DNA of 64,000 nucleotides from WGAL01 sp964570865. GTDB lineage: Bacteria > Bacteroidota > Ignavibacteria > Ignavibacteriales > Melioribacteraceae. Positions within the stretch are counted from its first letter, which is position 1. Every line of letters begins with the position of its first letter. Positions 15,792 through 25,609 of the stretch are shown piece by piece. A program made the position numbers and the translations under genes. Location: contig CAZMZM010000003.1 in the NCBI GenBank assembly GCA_964570865.1, forward strand, positions 11,991 through 75,990, read 5' to 3'. The notes below the pieces were generated by a model that ran no database searches, had not been told where the DNA came from, and saw only the letters and a program-made list of their open reading frames with translations.

Positions 15792-17177
15792 ATGTTTAGT
15801 AAAGAAGTATATATAAATCGCCGGCAAAAATTGAAATCTTCAATAGATGACGGTATTTTGATTTTTTTAGGAAACAACGATTCGCCGATGAATTTCCCTT
15901 CAAACACTTACCCTTACAGACAGGACAGTACGTTTCTTTATTACTGGGGATTAGATGAATCGGGACTTTTTGCCGTTATTGATTTAAACAACGGTGATGA
16001 AATTCTGTTTGGTAACGATAGATCGCTTGACGACGTTATCTGGATGGGACCTTCCCGAACATTTAGGGAAAAGGCTGAAAATGTTGGGGTTGCGAAAACA
16101 ATGCCCTCGGCTAAGTTTATGGATTTTGTGAAAGAGGAAGTTAAGAAAGGAAGAAAAATTCATTTTCTAAATCAGTATCGGCATGATAATATTCTATTGC
16201 TTTCCGATTTATTGAATTCGGATTATAAAGAATTGAACAAAAAAATATCGGAACCTTTTACGCGTCAGGTAATCAGACAACGCTCAATAAAATCAAATGA
16301 AGAAGTACACGAAATTGAAAAAGCGCTTGATACAAGTTTTTCCATGTATATGTATGCATTCAAAAGAACTCGTCCCGGAATGCGCGAACAGGAAATTGCC
16401 GGAGGTATTGAGGGAATAGCTTTACAGCGTGGAAGAGGCGTTTCATTTCCTACAATATTTTCGATACACGGAGAAATTTTACACAATCATCATCATAAAA
16501 ATATTATGCGAAACGGCGATTTGGTTGTTCTTGATTCCGGTGCCGAATCTTTTATGCACTATGCCAGCGATATTACGCGGAGCTATCCGGTTAGCGGAAA
16601 ATTTACTAATTTGCAGCGTGATATATATTCCGCTGTTCTTGATGCACAAATCGAATCGATCCGTCAGATTAGACCCGGCAAAAAATATAAGGAAATTCAT
16701 CTTCTTGCTGCCAAAATAATTACCGACCATTTGAAAGATGTTGGTCTGATGAAAGGAAATACCGATGATGCCGTCGCAGCCGGTGCACATGCTTTGTTTT
16801 TTCCACACGGATTAGGACACATGATGGGCCTTGATGTACACGATATGGAAGTTCTCGGCGAAAATTATGTGGGATACGAAAATGAGGAAACACGCAGCGA
16901 CCAATTCGGATTGGCTTTTCTTCGGTTGGCAAGGGCTTTACGTCCGGGATATGTAATTACAGTTGAACCGGGAATTTATTTTATCCCTAAACTTGTTGAA
17001 ATGTGGAAGGGCGAGAAAAAACATGCTGAATTTATCGATTATGATAAAGTGGAAAGGATGCTTGGCTTTGGAGGTATTAGGATTGAAGATGATGTACTTG
17101 TAACCCGTGAAAGTTTCAAAGTGCTCGGCAGACCTATTCCGAAAACGATTGAAGATGTTGAACAAATTTGTCAATAA
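15792..17177 (+). CDS. pepP: Xaa-Pro aminopeptidase P family metallopeptidase
   Basis: An M24-family enzyme that removes the N-terminal residue from peptides with proline in position 2. The 461 residues consist of a creatinase-like N-domain (1-165, beginning YINRRQKLKSSI and with NFPSNTYPYRQDS) and a pita-bread catalytic domain. All five metal ligands are visible: Asp248 (VVLDSGAE), Asp260 (ASDITRSYPV), His343 (PHGLGHMMGLDVHD), Glu392 (VEPGIYF) and Glu432 (GGIRIEDD). A dinuclear metal centre is therefore expected. There is no signal peptide, so it is cytoplasmic. GGGAG precedes ATG 15792. gpmA follows 17 nt later, suggesting co-transcription. Confidence 0.95.
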   Translation: MFSKEVYINRRQKLKSSIDDGILIFLGNNDSPMNFPSNTYPYRQDSTFLYYWGLDESGLFAVIDLNNGDEILFGNDRSLDDVIWMGPSRTFREKAENVGVAKTMPSAKFMDFVKEEVKKGRKIHFLNQYRHDNILLLSDLLNSDYKELNKKISEPFTRQVIRQRSIKSNEEVHEIEKALDTSFSMYMYAFKRTRPGMREQEIAGGIEGIALQRGRGVSFPTIFSIHGEILHNHHHKNIMRNGDLVVLDSGAESFMHYASDITRSYPVSGKFTNLQRDIYSAVLDAQIESIRQIRPGKKYKEIHLLAAKIITDHLKDVGLMKGNTDDAVAAGAHALFFPHGLGHMMGLDVHDMEVLGENYVGYENEETRSDQFGLAFLRLARALRPGYVITVEPGIYFIPKLVEMWKGEKKHAEFIDYDKVERMLGFGGIRIEDDVLVTRESFKVLGRPIPKTIEDVEQICQ

Positions 17178-17194
17178 TAAATTGAGGAATAATT

Positions 17195-17947
17195 ATGTAT
17201 AAAATAGTATTGCTTCGCCACGGCGAAAGCGAATGGAACAAAAAAAATCTTTTCACCGGTTGGACGGATGTTGACCTTACAGAGAAAGGTCGGGAAGAGG
17301 CTAAAACTGCCGGTCAATTATTAAAAGATGCCGGTTTTGTTTTTGATATTGCTTACACATCCGTGTTAAAAAGAGCAATTAACACACTTCACATTGCACT
17401 CGCGGAAATGGATTTGCTCTGGATTCCCGAGATTAAATCTTACAGATTAAATGAAAGACATTACGGCGCACTTCAAGGTTTGAATAAAGCCGAGACAGCT
17501 GAAAAATATGGTGATGAGCAAGTAATGATTTGGAGAAGAAGTTACAACGTTCCACCTCCGGAATTGACTAAAGATGATTCTCGTTATCCGGGTAATGATC
17601 CGAGATACGCAAACTTGCCGGAGGAAGATATTCCTCTGACCGAAAGCCTTGAGCTTACCGTCAAACGGTTTGTGCCGTATTGGGAGGGAACAATTGTCCC
17701 AACTATAACGGAAGGTAAAAAGGTAATAATAGCTGCGCACGGAAACAGTTTGCGTGCATTGGTAAAATATCTCGATAATGTCAGCGAAGATGAAATTGTC
17801 AAATTAAACATCCCAACCGGTGTTCCGTTGGTTTATGAATTGAATGACGATCTTACGCCGATTAAACATTATTATCTTGGCGATCAGGAAAAAATTTCCG
17901 CCGCGATTAATGCCGTTGCAAATCAAGCTTCAAAAAAGAAAGACTAA
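17195..17947 (+). CDS. gpmA: 2,3-bisphosphoglycerate-dependent phosphoglycerate mutase
   Basis: This enzyme interconverts 3- and 2-phosphoglycerate in glycolysis, through a phosphohistidine. At 250 residues it is standard for dPGM. Motifs: LLRHGESEWN with the phospho-acceptor His9, the adjacent FTGWTDVDLTEKG, the SVLKRAINTL block, NERHYGALQGLNKAE, and the second histidine in IIAAHGNSLRALVKYL. The dPGM-specific C-terminal tail (IPTGVPLVYELNDDL) is complete. A GAGGAA site sits just before the ATG. It follows pepP by 17 nt and ends at a terminator. Together with eno it accounts for two consecutive glycolytic steps in this window. Confidence 0.97.
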   Translation: MYKIVLLRHGESEWNKKNLFTGWTDVDLTEKGREEAKTAGQLLKDAGFVFDIAYTSVLKRAINTLHIALAEMDLLWIPEIKSYRLNERHYGALQGLNKAETAEKYGDEQVMIWRRSYNVPPPELTKDDSRYPGNDPRYANLPEEDIPLTESLELTVKRFVPYWEGTIVPTITEGKKVIIAAHGNSLRALVKYLDNVSEDEIVKLNIPTGVPLVYELNDDLTPIKHYYLGDQEKISAAINAVANQASKKKD

Positions 17948-17959
17948 TTTTACTTACAG

Positions 17960-17999
17960 GAAGCCGTCCGGTGGATACTTGACGGTTTCTTTTTATTTT
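17960..17999 (+). terminator. terminator of pepP-gpmA
   Basis: GAAGCCGTC (17960-17968) pairs with GACGGTTTC (17981-17989), 9 bp with one G-U, 12-nt loop, followed by TTTTTATTTT. It starts 13 nt after the gpmA stop. Confidence 0.85.
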
Positions 18000-18027
18000 A
18001 ATTAAAATATCAGACAGAGTAGAAATC

Positions 18028-19437
18028 GTGAAGAGAGAGATAACCTTTTTGCTAAATAACGAGAAAGTAACTGCCGAAGTTAATCCTACGGAATCGCTTC
18101 TTGATTATTTACGGAATGAAAAACATTTAACGGGAGTTAAGTCGGTTTGCCGCGAAGGAGATTGCGGCGCATGCTCGGTGTTGATTGGCGAATTAAAAGG
18201 AAATGAACTAAAATACAAAAATGTTACGTCGTGTATTTATCCTTTAGGCAAAGTTGCCGGAAAACATGTTGTTACAATTGAAGGTTTGAATAAGTCGCAA
18301 CTCAATTTTGTGCAGTACCATTTTGCCGAGGAAAATGCGGCACAGTGTGGATTTTGCACGCCGGGTTATATAATTTCATTAACAGCTTACTTGCTTAATA
18401 ATTCCGGTTACTCCTTTGCTGAAGCCGAGAAAGCAATCGCAGGGAACGTTTGTCGCTGTACGGGTTACGGCTCAATTAAGCGTGCTGTTCAAAATATGAC
18501 GAGTGAATTTACCGCTTCATCGGAAAACGGCTCGGAACGGTTGAAAGTGCTGATCGAAAAAAACGTTATTCCGGAATATTTTATTGAAGTACCCGAACTC
18601 CTTAAAAACATTGAGTCATCACAATCACAATTCGGGAACGGCATAATAATAGGCGGTGGTACGGATTTGTATGTTCAGAAACCTGATGAAATAGCTAAGT
18701 TAGCACCCCTTTTTGTTGATGATAAAAACTACAACTTTATTTTGGATAACGAAAATGAAGTTGTAGTTGGTGGCGGAGTAACTTTTGAAGAGTTCTCCGA
18801 ATCGGAAATTATTCGGAATGTAATTCCTTCAATAGAAAAAGATTCCGAATTAATTGCTTCGTTATTGATTAGAAACATGGCGACAATTGCCGGTAATTTG
18901 GTTAACGCTTCTCCTATCGGGGATTTATCAATAATTCTGTTAGCCGTGGACGCAAAGCTAAAATTATTATTGAATGAAAGTTCAAGAATTATCCCTCTTC
19001 GTGAATTTTTTATCGATTATAAAAAAACAGCAAAACAGCCACTTGAGATAATATCGGAAATAATTATCCCGAAAAGGAAAGGTGATTTCAAGTTTAATTT
19101 TGAAAAAGTTTCAAAACGAACTCATCTTGATATTGCCAGCGTAAACAGCGCAATTGAATTGGTTGTAAGTGGAGATGAGATATCCCATGCTTCGGTAAGT
19201 TGCGGAGGCGTTGCTCCCGTTCCGAAATTTTTATCTTCAACTTCAGAATACCTTTGCGGCAAACCTATTTCCGTTAATTCCGTAATTGAAGCGTCAAAAA
19301 TTGCAATGAATGAAGTTTCCCCGATAGATGATATTCGCGGAAGCGCAAAATATAAAAAACTTCTCTTAAGCCGCCTGATAAAAGCACACTTCGTCGAACT
19401 ATTTCCGGAAAAAATAAAAGCAGGTGAAATACTATGA
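18028..19437 (+). CDS. xdhA: xanthine dehydrogenase-type hydroxylase, 2Fe-2S/FAD subunit
   Basis: This is the electron-transfer subunit of a molybdenum hydroxylase, fusing the two iron-sulfur domains and the FAD domain. The ferredoxin-like cluster has Cys41, Cys46, Cys49 (CREGDCGAC) and Cys69. The helical 2Fe-2S domain has Cys107/Cys110 (CGFCTPG) and Cys142/Cys144 (CRCTGYG). The FAD domain (about 190-465) has IIGGGTDLYV and MATIAGNLVNASPIGD. The 469-residue length fits the XdhA type. The start is GTG 18028; no good ATG fits nearby. It overlaps the next gene by 4 nt (ATGA), so the two are translationally coupled. Substrate xanthine or another purine is likely but not proven. Confidence 0.92.
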   Translation: MKREITFLLNNEKVTAEVNPTESLLDYLRNEKHLTGVKSVCREGDCGACSVLIGELKGNELKYKNVTSCIYPLGKVAGKHVVTIEGLNKSQLNFVQYHFAEENAAQCGFCTPGYIISLTAYLLNNSGYSFAEAEKAIAGNVCRCTGYGSIKRAVQNMTSEFTASSENGSERLKVLIEKNVIPEYFIEVPELLKNIESSQSQFGNGIIIGGGTDLYVQKPDEIAKLAPLFVDDKNYNFILDNENEVVVGGGVTFEEFSESEIIRNVIPSIEKDSELIASLLIRNMATIAGNLVNASPIGDLSIILLAVDAKLKLLLNESSRIIPLREFFIDYKKTAKQPLEIISEIIIPKRKGDFKFNFEKVSKRTHLDIASVNSAIELVVSGDEISHASVSCGGVAPVPKFLSSTSEYLCGKPISVNSVIEASKIAMNEVSPIDDIRGSAKYKKLLLSRLIKAHFVELFPEKIKAGEIL

Positions 19438-21689
19438 AAGTCTCCGATGTCTTAAAACATGTAAAGGGGGAATCTCTTTTTACGGATGATTTTCCCGAAC
19501 CGCAAGGAACGCTGCAAGCACTTATATTTGATTCGGTAAAAGCTCATGCAGAGATTTTATCACTTAACATATCCAAAGCGCTGAACGTGCCCGGAGTGAA
19601 AGCGATAATAACAGCTGATGATATTCCGGGAGAAAATCAAATCGGAAATATCGTCCAGGACGAAACACTTTTGGCTGATGGAGAAGTATCGTACATTGGC
19701 GAACCCATTGCTGTTATTGTGGCAGATAATTTGATAGCGGCAAAAGAGGCCAAGAAACTTATTGAAATTGAATATCGTGATTTGGATATTATTACTGATC
19801 CGAGAGAGGCTTACGAGAAGGGCGAATTAATTGTTCCGCCAATTATTTTCTCCGCCGGTGATACGGATAATATTTGGGAAGAGTGTGAAATTGTTCTAAG
19901 CGATAAAGTTGAAATCGGGGGACAGGAGCATGTTTATCTTGAAACTCAGGCTGCTCTTGCTATTTCGTCGGAAGATAAAATTAAGATTATTTCCTCAACT
20001 CAAAGTCCAACCGCCGTTCAGCGCGCTACGGCAAATATTTTGGGCGTTGGGATGAATAAGGTTGAAGTTGATGTTTTACGATTGGGAGGCGCCTTTGGCG
20101 GCAAGGAGGATCAAGCAACTCCCTTTGCGGCAATGGCTTCGCTTGCCTCAGTAATTGTTGGCGCTCCGGTCAAGTTAATTTTATCCCGTCCTGACGATAT
20201 GCGAATAACGGGAAAACGTCATCCTTATTCTGCGGATTTTAAAATCGGAGCAACAAAATCGGGAAAAATCTTAGCTTATGAAGTAACGTACTACCAAAAT
20301 TCCGGAGCGGTTGCGGATTTATCAACGGCTGTTTTGGAACGGAGTCTGTTTCATACAACTAACAGTTACAATATACCCAACGTTAAAGCTACCGGATTAA
20401 CTTGTCGCACTAACTTACCTCCAAATACCGCTTTCCGCGGATTTGGCGGGCCACAGGGAATGTTTGTGATAGAAGCGGCAATTGCAAAGTTGGCAGATGC
20501 AATAAATAAGCCTGCATTTGAAATTCAAAGGATGAATTTGATTAAAGATGGCGATAGATTTTATTACGGACAACAAGTTGAAAATTCAAGAATAAATATT
20601 TGCTGGGAGAAAGCGGAAAAAGAATTTGAATTCAATAAAATATTAAACGAAGTTAAGATTTTTAATAACGAAAACACTCAATATAAGATGGGTGTTGCCG
20701 TTATGCCGATAACTTTCGGAATATCATTTACTTCAAGTTTTTTGAATCAGGCATCATCTTTAGTACATGTATATACGGATGGAACCGTTGGAGTAAGTAC
20801 TGCGGCAATCGAAATGGGACAGGGAGTTAACGAAAAAATAAAAGTCGCTGTTTCCAAAATATTTTCGATTAATCCGGACAGAATTATTCTGGAATCTACA
20901 AACACTACACGTGTTGCAAATACATCTCCCACCGCAGCAAGTACCGGCGCTGATTTGAACGGAAATGCGGCTGTAATTGCAAGCTCAAATATTTTGGAAA
21001 GATTAAAAACCAAAGCCGCTGAAATCTTTGGAACTACTGCTGCCGATATTGAGATTATTGATGAAGTAGTATTTGCAAAGGGGAATAAGACGAAACTTAA
21101 TTGGGAAGAACTTGTTTGGAAATCTTATTTCGATAGAATCAGTTTATCTTCCCAAGCATACTATGCGTCTCCTAATATCTACTTTGACAGAGATAAAAAT
21201 CAAGGACGTCCCTTTGTTTATTATGTTTACGGAACTGCAATTGTTGTTGCAAAAGTTGACGGGCTAAGAGGAACGTATGAAATAACCGATGTGAAAGTTG
21301 TTCACGATTTTGGAAATAGTTTACATACGCAAATAGATTTAGGACAAGCCGAAGGCGCAATCGTACAAGGCATTGGATGGGTTACTTTAGAAGAACTTGT
21401 TCAGAACAAGGAAGGGAGGCTTTTATCAAATACGTTTTCTACTTATAAAATACCTGATATTTATTCGACGCCTAAAAATATCGAAGTCAGGTTTTTGGAA
21501 AATTCCGAAAATCCATACGGCCCTTTTAATTCCAAAGCAATCGGTGAACCTCCTTTTATGTACGGCATCGGAGCTTACTTTGCGATTAGGAATGCAATAA
21601 AAGAATTTGTAAATGTTTCCGAAATTCCGTTTAGTTCTCCTCTTACGCATGAGAAAGTTTTACTTGCATTAAATAATGTTGCAGAGTAA
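19434..21689 (+). CDS. xdhB: xanthine dehydrogenase-type hydroxylase, molybdopterin subunit
   Basis: The 751-residue catalytic subunit binds the molybdenum cofactor and hydroxylates purines or related heterocycles. Family blocks are GGQEHVYLETQAA, GGAFGGKEDQATP, the conserved FRGFGGPQGM (molybdopterin contact), GVAVMPITFG, EMGQGVNEK, and TSPTAASTGADLNGNA. The segment IGEPPFMYG near residue 700 carries the catalytic glutamate typical of the family. It is coupled to the iron-sulfur/FAD subunit by an ATGA overlap, and the XdhC maturation factor starts 2 nt after its stop. No purine transporter or guanine deaminase lies next to it, so the physiological substrate is inferred only from family. Confidence 0.93.
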   Translation: MKVSDVLKHVKGESLFTDDFPEPQGTLQALIFDSVKAHAEILSLNISKALNVPGVKAIITADDIPGENQIGNIVQDETLLADGEVSYIGEPIAVIVADNLIAAKEAKKLIEIEYRDLDIITDPREAYEKGELIVPPIIFSAGDTDNIWEECEIVLSDKVEIGGQEHVYLETQAALAISSEDKIKIISSTQSPTAVQRATANILGVGMNKVEVDVLRLGGAFGGKEDQATPFAAMASLASVIVGAPVKLILSRPDDMRITGKRHPYSADFKIGATKSGKILAYEVTYYQNSGAVADLSTAVLERSLFHTTNSYNIPNVKATGLTCRTNLPPNTAFRGFGGPQGMFVIEAAIAKLADAINKPAFEIQRMNLIKDGDRFYYGQQVENSRINICWEKAEKEFEFNKILNEVKIFNNENTQYKMGVAVMPITFGISFTSSFLNQASSLVHVYTDGTVGVSTAAIEMGQGVNEKIKVAVSKIFSINPDRIILESTNTTRVANTSPTAASTGADLNGNAAVIASSNILERLKTKAAEIFGTTAADIEIIDEVVFAKGNKTKLNWEELVWKSYFDRISLSSQAYYASPNIYFDRDKNQGRPFVYYVYGTAIVVAKVDGLRGTYEITDVKVVHDFGNSLHTQIDLGQAEGAIVQGIGWVTLEELVQNKEGRLLSNTFSTYKIPDIYSTPKNIEVRFLENSENPYGPFNSKAIGEPPFMYGIGAYFAIRNAIKEFVNVSEIPFSSPLTHEKVLLALNNVAE

Positions 21690-21691
21690 GT

Positions 21692-22657
21692 ATGAAGGAA
21701 TCGAATCTCTGGAAATTTATTTTAGAGGAACTAACTGCAGGCAGTAAAATAGGTATAATGATCGTTGCCGAATCTTCGGATTCAACTCCCGGTCGTAAAG
21801 GATTTAAAATGGCTGTAGCTTCAGACGGTAAGCAGTACGGTACAATTGGCGGCGGAATAATGGAATATAATCTGGTGAAAAGTGTAAGAAAAAAACTTAA
21901 CGAAGCCAACCCTGTTTCCGAAGTCCATTATTTACAGCACAGCCGTGATTCGGAAGATGAGAAATCAGGATTAATCTGCGGTGGCAGACAAACGGTTGTA
22001 ATAAAATATTTGGATAAAAATGATTTGGAAACCGTTTCCAAAATAGTGGATAATTTTTCCTTCAACAAAAAAGGTTTGCTCAAAATTACAAATGAATCAT
22101 TTATTTTTATTACGAAGAGTGAAGAGAAAAATAAATCCCGCTTTAAGTTTAGCAGTATTACAAATTGGGAACTAACTGAGAATATTGGCTTTCCTAAAAC
22201 GGTTTATGTTGTAGGAAGCGGACATGTGGGAGTTGCTGTCTGTCGTGTGTTTGCCGGACTTGGATTTCGCACGGTTGTTTTCGATCATCGGAGAGATATT
22301 TTTGACAAAGTATCAAACGATTATGCGGATGAAAAAATCATTACTCCTTACAAAAATGTTGGGGATTATGTTGAAGAAGGCGAAAATTCATACGTTGTAA
22401 TTGTTTCCCCGCAGCACACTGGGGATAAAGATGCACTCGGCTCGGTAATACGAAAAAAAGTAAAGTATCTTGGAATGATGGGGAGTCAGAAGAAAATTGA
22501 AACAATTTATTATCTGTTGGAAAAAGAGGGAGTTTCGCCGACTCTTTTTAAATTAGTCCATGCTCCGATAGGCTTGGAAATAAGAGCTGAAACTCCTGCA
22601 GAGATTGCAATAAGTATTGCCGCAGAGATAATTTCCTTAAAGGACAGAAACCATTAA
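21692..22657 (+). CDS. xdhC: XdhC/CoxI-family molybdenum cofactor maturation protein
   Basis: XdhC binds the molybdenum cofactor, promotes its sulfuration and hands it to the hydroxylase. The protein has 321 residues. The N-terminal CoxI-like part (about 20-130) has SSDSTPGRKGFKMAV and GTIGGGIMEYNLV, and the conserved cysteine in GLICGGRQTVVI. The C-terminal Rossmann-like domain (about 165-320) has VYVVGSGHVGVAVCR, LGMMGSQKK and HAPIGLEIRAETPAEIAISI. Its position 2 nt after the molybdopterin subunit is the standard operon order. No terminator is visible before the next gene, 88 nt away. Confidence 0.95.
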   Translation: MKESNLWKFILEELTAGSKIGIMIVAESSDSTPGRKGFKMAVASDGKQYGTIGGGIMEYNLVKSVRKKLNEANPVSEVHYLQHSRDSEDEKSGLICGGRQTVVIKYLDKNDLETVSKIVDNFSFNKKGLLKITNESFIFITKSEEKNKSRFKFSSITNWELTENIGFPKTVYVVGSGHVGVAVCRVFAGLGFRTVVFDHRRDIFDKVSNDYADEKIITPYKNVGDYVEEGENSYVVIVSPQHTGDKDALGSVIRKKVKYLGMMGSQKKIETIYYLLEKEGVSPTLFKLVHAPIGLEIRAETPAEIAISIAAEIISLKDRNH

Positions 22658-22745
22658 CTTTCGATAGTTTTTCTTTCGAGTGAAGAAGCCTTAATTTTAG
22701 GAAATATTTTAATTATATTTTAAGTCAATAAAATTAGGACTAAAA

Positions 22746-24050
22746 ATGAATGTTGTAGAAATTATTAAGAAAAAACGTGACGGCAAAAGTTTGTCGAATG
22801 ACGAAATAAACTTTTTAATCCAAGGGTTGACCAACAAAGAGATTCCCGATTATCAAATTTCCGCTTTCCTGATGGCTAATTTTATCAAGGGTATGAACAA
22901 AAAAGAAACGGCTTCACTGACGGAGGCAATGCTTTACAGCGGTAAAGTAGTTGACTTAAGTTCAATTGACGGAGCTAAAATAGACAAACACTCAACAGGC
23001 GGAGTCGGAGATAAAACTTCGTTGATGATTGCTCCTATTGTTGCTGCAGCCGGAGTAAATGTACCGATGATTTCGGGACGCGGGTTAGGGCACACCGGAG
23101 GAACACTTGATAAACTGGAATCGATTCCGGGATTTACTACACAACTTACATTAAAACAATATATTGCCATGATTAAAAAACATGGACTTGCATTAATCGG
23201 GCAAACAAAGGAAATTGCTCCGGCGGATAAAAAAATCTATTCCCTTCGCGATGTAACCGGAACAGTTGAATCAATCCCAATGATTACAGCAAGCATAATG
23301 AGTAAGAAATTAGCCGAAGGCGCTGACGGATTTGTGTTTGATGTTAAAACAGGCTCGGGCGCTTTTATGTCGAAATTAGCCGATGCTAAAGAACTTGCTC
23401 AATTATTGATAAACACGGGAAAAAGGTTTAATAAAAAAAGTATTGCATTCATTACCGATATGAACCAACCGTTGGGAAATTATATAGGTAACTGGTTTGA
23501 GGTTTATGAATCGATTTTAGTTCTTAAGGGAGAATACGTTTACGGTTTATCAGAGCTGGTTGAACTTTTATCCGGAGCAATGATTATGCTTGGCAACAAA
23601 GCAAAAAGCATTGATGAAGGGAAGGCTTTAGTACGCGAAATGATTAGCAGCGGGAAGGCTTATGATAAATTTAAAGAGATAGTTGCGGCACAAAAAGGGG
23701 ATATGTCTTATTTGGATAAACCTGATAAATATCCTAAATCAAAATTTGTTGAAGAAGTAACGGCTAAGCAAGCAGGTTACTTAAAAGGGGTTGATAATTA
23801 TGAGATAGGAATGGCATCATTGCAGTGCGGGGCGGGTCGAATGCGAGCAGAAGATAAAATAGACCCTAAAGCCGGATTGATTTTCTATCCTAAAATAGGT
23901 GATAGAGTGAAAAAAAATCAAGTAATAGCCAAAATTTTTACCGATAATAATAATGCCGTTCCTGTTGTAAAGAAAAGAATTGAGAATGCTCTAAAGTTTA
24001 GTAAATCGAAAGTATCAGTGCCTAAGTTAATTAAGGCAATTATTGAATAG
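22746..24050 (+). CDS. deoA: thymidine (pyrimidine-nucleoside) phosphorylase
   Basis: The enzyme splits thymidine or uridine with phosphate into base and (deoxy)ribose-1-phosphate, a pyrimidine salvage step. It has 434 residues, typical length. The N-terminal helical domain includes the glycosyltransferase-3 start (VEIIKKKRDGKSLSNDEI). The phosphate-binding block KHSTGGVGDKTSL, the family signature SGRGLGHTGGTLDKLESIPG, and VKTGSGAFM are all present. The C-terminal PYNP domain (about 345-434, AGYLKG to IPKLIKA) is complete. mlaE starts 3 nt after the stop, so the gene is probably co-transcribed with mlaEFD, although the functions are unrelated. Confidence 0.96.
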   Translation: MNVVEIIKKKRDGKSLSNDEINFLIQGLTNKEIPDYQISAFLMANFIKGMNKKETASLTEAMLYSGKVVDLSSIDGAKIDKHSTGGVGDKTSLMIAPIVAAAGVNVPMISGRGLGHTGGTLDKLESIPGFTTQLTLKQYIAMIKKHGLALIGQTKEIAPADKKIYSLRDVTGTVESIPMITASIMSKKLAEGADGFVFDVKTGSGAFMSKLADAKELAQLLINTGKRFNKKSIAFITDMNQPLGNYIGNWFEVYESILVLKGEYVYGLSELVELLSGAMIMLGNKAKSIDEGKALVREMISSGKAYDKFKEIVAAQKGDMSYLDKPDKYPKSKFVEEVTAKQAGYLKGVDNYEIGMASLQCGAGRMRAEDKIDPKAGLIFYPKIGDRVKKNQVIAKIFTDNNNAVPVVKKRIENALKFSKSKVSVPKLIKAIIE

Positions 24051-24053
24051 AAG

Positions 24054-24845
24054 ATGAAAGCTCCTCAACTGATATATGGGCAAAACCTCTCGAATCAACA
24101 GAAGTTGTTTAATTTTTTTGCTACAATCAGTGGTATTTTTATTTTCGTCGTTGAATATTTTAAGCATGTTTTTATTCTCCCGTTCGAGATTGAGGAAACC
24201 AAAAAGCACATGGCTGACTTCGGGATTAAAACTCTTCCGATAGTAAGCACAATGGGGATAATTGTGGGGTTCGTTATGGCTTTGCAAAGCTACTTTATAT
24301 TAGACCCGCTTGGCGCCACTGATTTTATTCCCGGTTCGTTGGGGATTTCAATTTTGCGCGAGTTTGCTCCTATACTTACCGCTCTCCTTTTTGCAGGAAG
24401 AGTCAGTTCCGGAATCGGAGCCGAGCTTGGTTCAATGCGCGTAACCGAGCAGATAGACGCTATGGAAGTTTCCGGCATAAATCCATTTAAGTTTTTAGTT
24501 GTACCCCGTGTTACTGCCGCTACATTTATTTTGCCGTTGCTTACCGTTTATGTAATTATCATTTCACTTCTCGGCGGATTTATTGCAACATTTCTGCAAG
24601 AACAGATGAACATAATCTACTATTTTAATTCCATGATTACATATATCGATATGGGAGATATTTTTCAGGGAATGATTAAAACATTTTTCTTCGGTTTTGC
24701 CGTAGGAATTGTAGGCTCATATAAAGGATATACTACCGAAGGAGGAACTGTGGGTGTTGGATTATCTACGACCAGTTCGGTTGTAATTGCTTCCCTATTG
24801 ATAATATTTATCGATATGATTATGGTAAAGCTGGGAATGATGTAA
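24054..24845 (+). CDS. mlaE: MlaE-family ABC transporter permease
   Basis: MlaE is the inner-membrane permease of an MCE-type phospholipid transporter that keeps outer-membrane lipid asymmetry. The 263 residues show about five membrane helices and the family core FAPILTALLFAGRVSSGIGA, then ELGSMRVTEQIDAMEVSGI, with VGIVGSYKGYTTEGGTVGVG near the C-terminus. The N-terminal amphipathic segment (LFNFFATISGIFIFVVEYF) is present. Its stop overlaps the ATG of mlaF by one base (TAATG). The system is reduced: no MlaB, MlaC or MlaA gene is seen, as in other Bacteroidota-like genomes. Confidence 0.95.
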   Translation: MKAPQLIYGQNLSNQQKLFNFFATISGIFIFVVEYFKHVFILPFEIEETKKHMADFGIKTLPIVSTMGIIVGFVMALQSYFILDPLGATDFIPGSLGISILREFAPILTALLFAGRVSSGIGAELGSMRVTEQIDAMEVSGINPFKFLVVPRVTAATFILPLLTVYVIIISLLGGFIATFLQEQMNIIYYFNSMITYIDMGDIFQGMIKTFFFGFAVGIVGSYKGYTTEGGTVGVGLSTTSSVVIASLLIIFIDMIMVKLGMM

Positions 24846-25609
24846 TGAGAGATAAGATAATTGGGGTTGAAAATCTCTCAAAGAGTTTCGGAGAAAAGAA
24901 GGTACTGAATTCGGTTTCGTTTGATGTAATAGAAGGTGAAAATTTAATAGTGTTCGGGAGAAGCGGAACAGGTAAAAGCGTGCTATTAAAATCAATTGTT
25001 AAATTACTCGTTCCTGATGAAGGGAAAATATTTTTTGAAGGTAAAAATATTTTCGAAATGAGAGAAAAAGAACTTCTGAAAACTCGAAAACAAATAGGAT
25101 TTTTATTTCAAAGCGGAGCGCTCTATGATTCGATGTCTGTACGTGAAAATCTTGCTTTTCCGTTGCGTAAGTTAACTGATATGAAGAAAGATGAAATTAA
25201 CGCAAAGATTGTAGAAACTCTTCGCCTTGTTTCCCTCGAAGAGGCAATTGATAAAATGCCTGCCGAACTTTCGGGCGGAATGAGAAAACGAATAGGTCTT
25301 GCCCGCACGATTATTACGGAACCGCGAGTAATTTTGTATGACGAACCGACTACGGGGCTTGATCCGATTACCGCTAAAGAGATTAGTCAGTTGATTTTGA
25401 ATTTACAGCGTAAACTTAAAACCACCTCAGTTGTAGTAACGCACGATTTAATTTGCGCTGAGATAATTGCCGATAGAGTAATATTTTTAAAGGAGGGTGA
25501 AATATATTTAGAAGGTAAATTGGACGATATAAAAGAATCGAATGACAGGTTTATTCAAAACTTTTTTAGCAATAAAATTTTAATTGAAAACGGAGTAAAC
25601 GATGCTTAA
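24845..25609 (+). CDS. mlaF: MlaF-family ABC transporter ATPase
   Basis: This is the cytoplasmic ATPase that powers MlaE/MlaD. The 254 residues have Walker A GRSGTGKSV, Q-loop IGFLFQSGALYDS, ABC signature LSGGMRKR (the MlaF type), Walker B VILYDEPTTGLDP and the switch histidine in VVTHDL. The C-terminal tail (IQNFFSNKILIENG) resembles that of MlaF, which interacts with its partner. Start ATG 24845 overlaps the end of mlaE by one base, and the gene overlaps mlaD by 8 nt, so all three should be translated in step. Confidence 0.95.
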   Translation: MRDKIIGVENLSKSFGEKKVLNSVSFDVIEGENLIVFGRSGTGKSVLLKSIVKLLVPDEGKIFFEGKNIFEMREKELLKTRKQIGFLFQSGALYDSMSVRENLAFPLRKLTDMKKDEINAKIVETLRLVSLEEAIDKMPAELSGGMRKRIGLARTIITEPRVILYDEPTTGLDPITAKEISQLILNLQRKLKTTSVVVTHDLICAEIIADRVIFLKEGEIYLEGKLDDIKESNDRFIQNFFSNKILIENGVNDA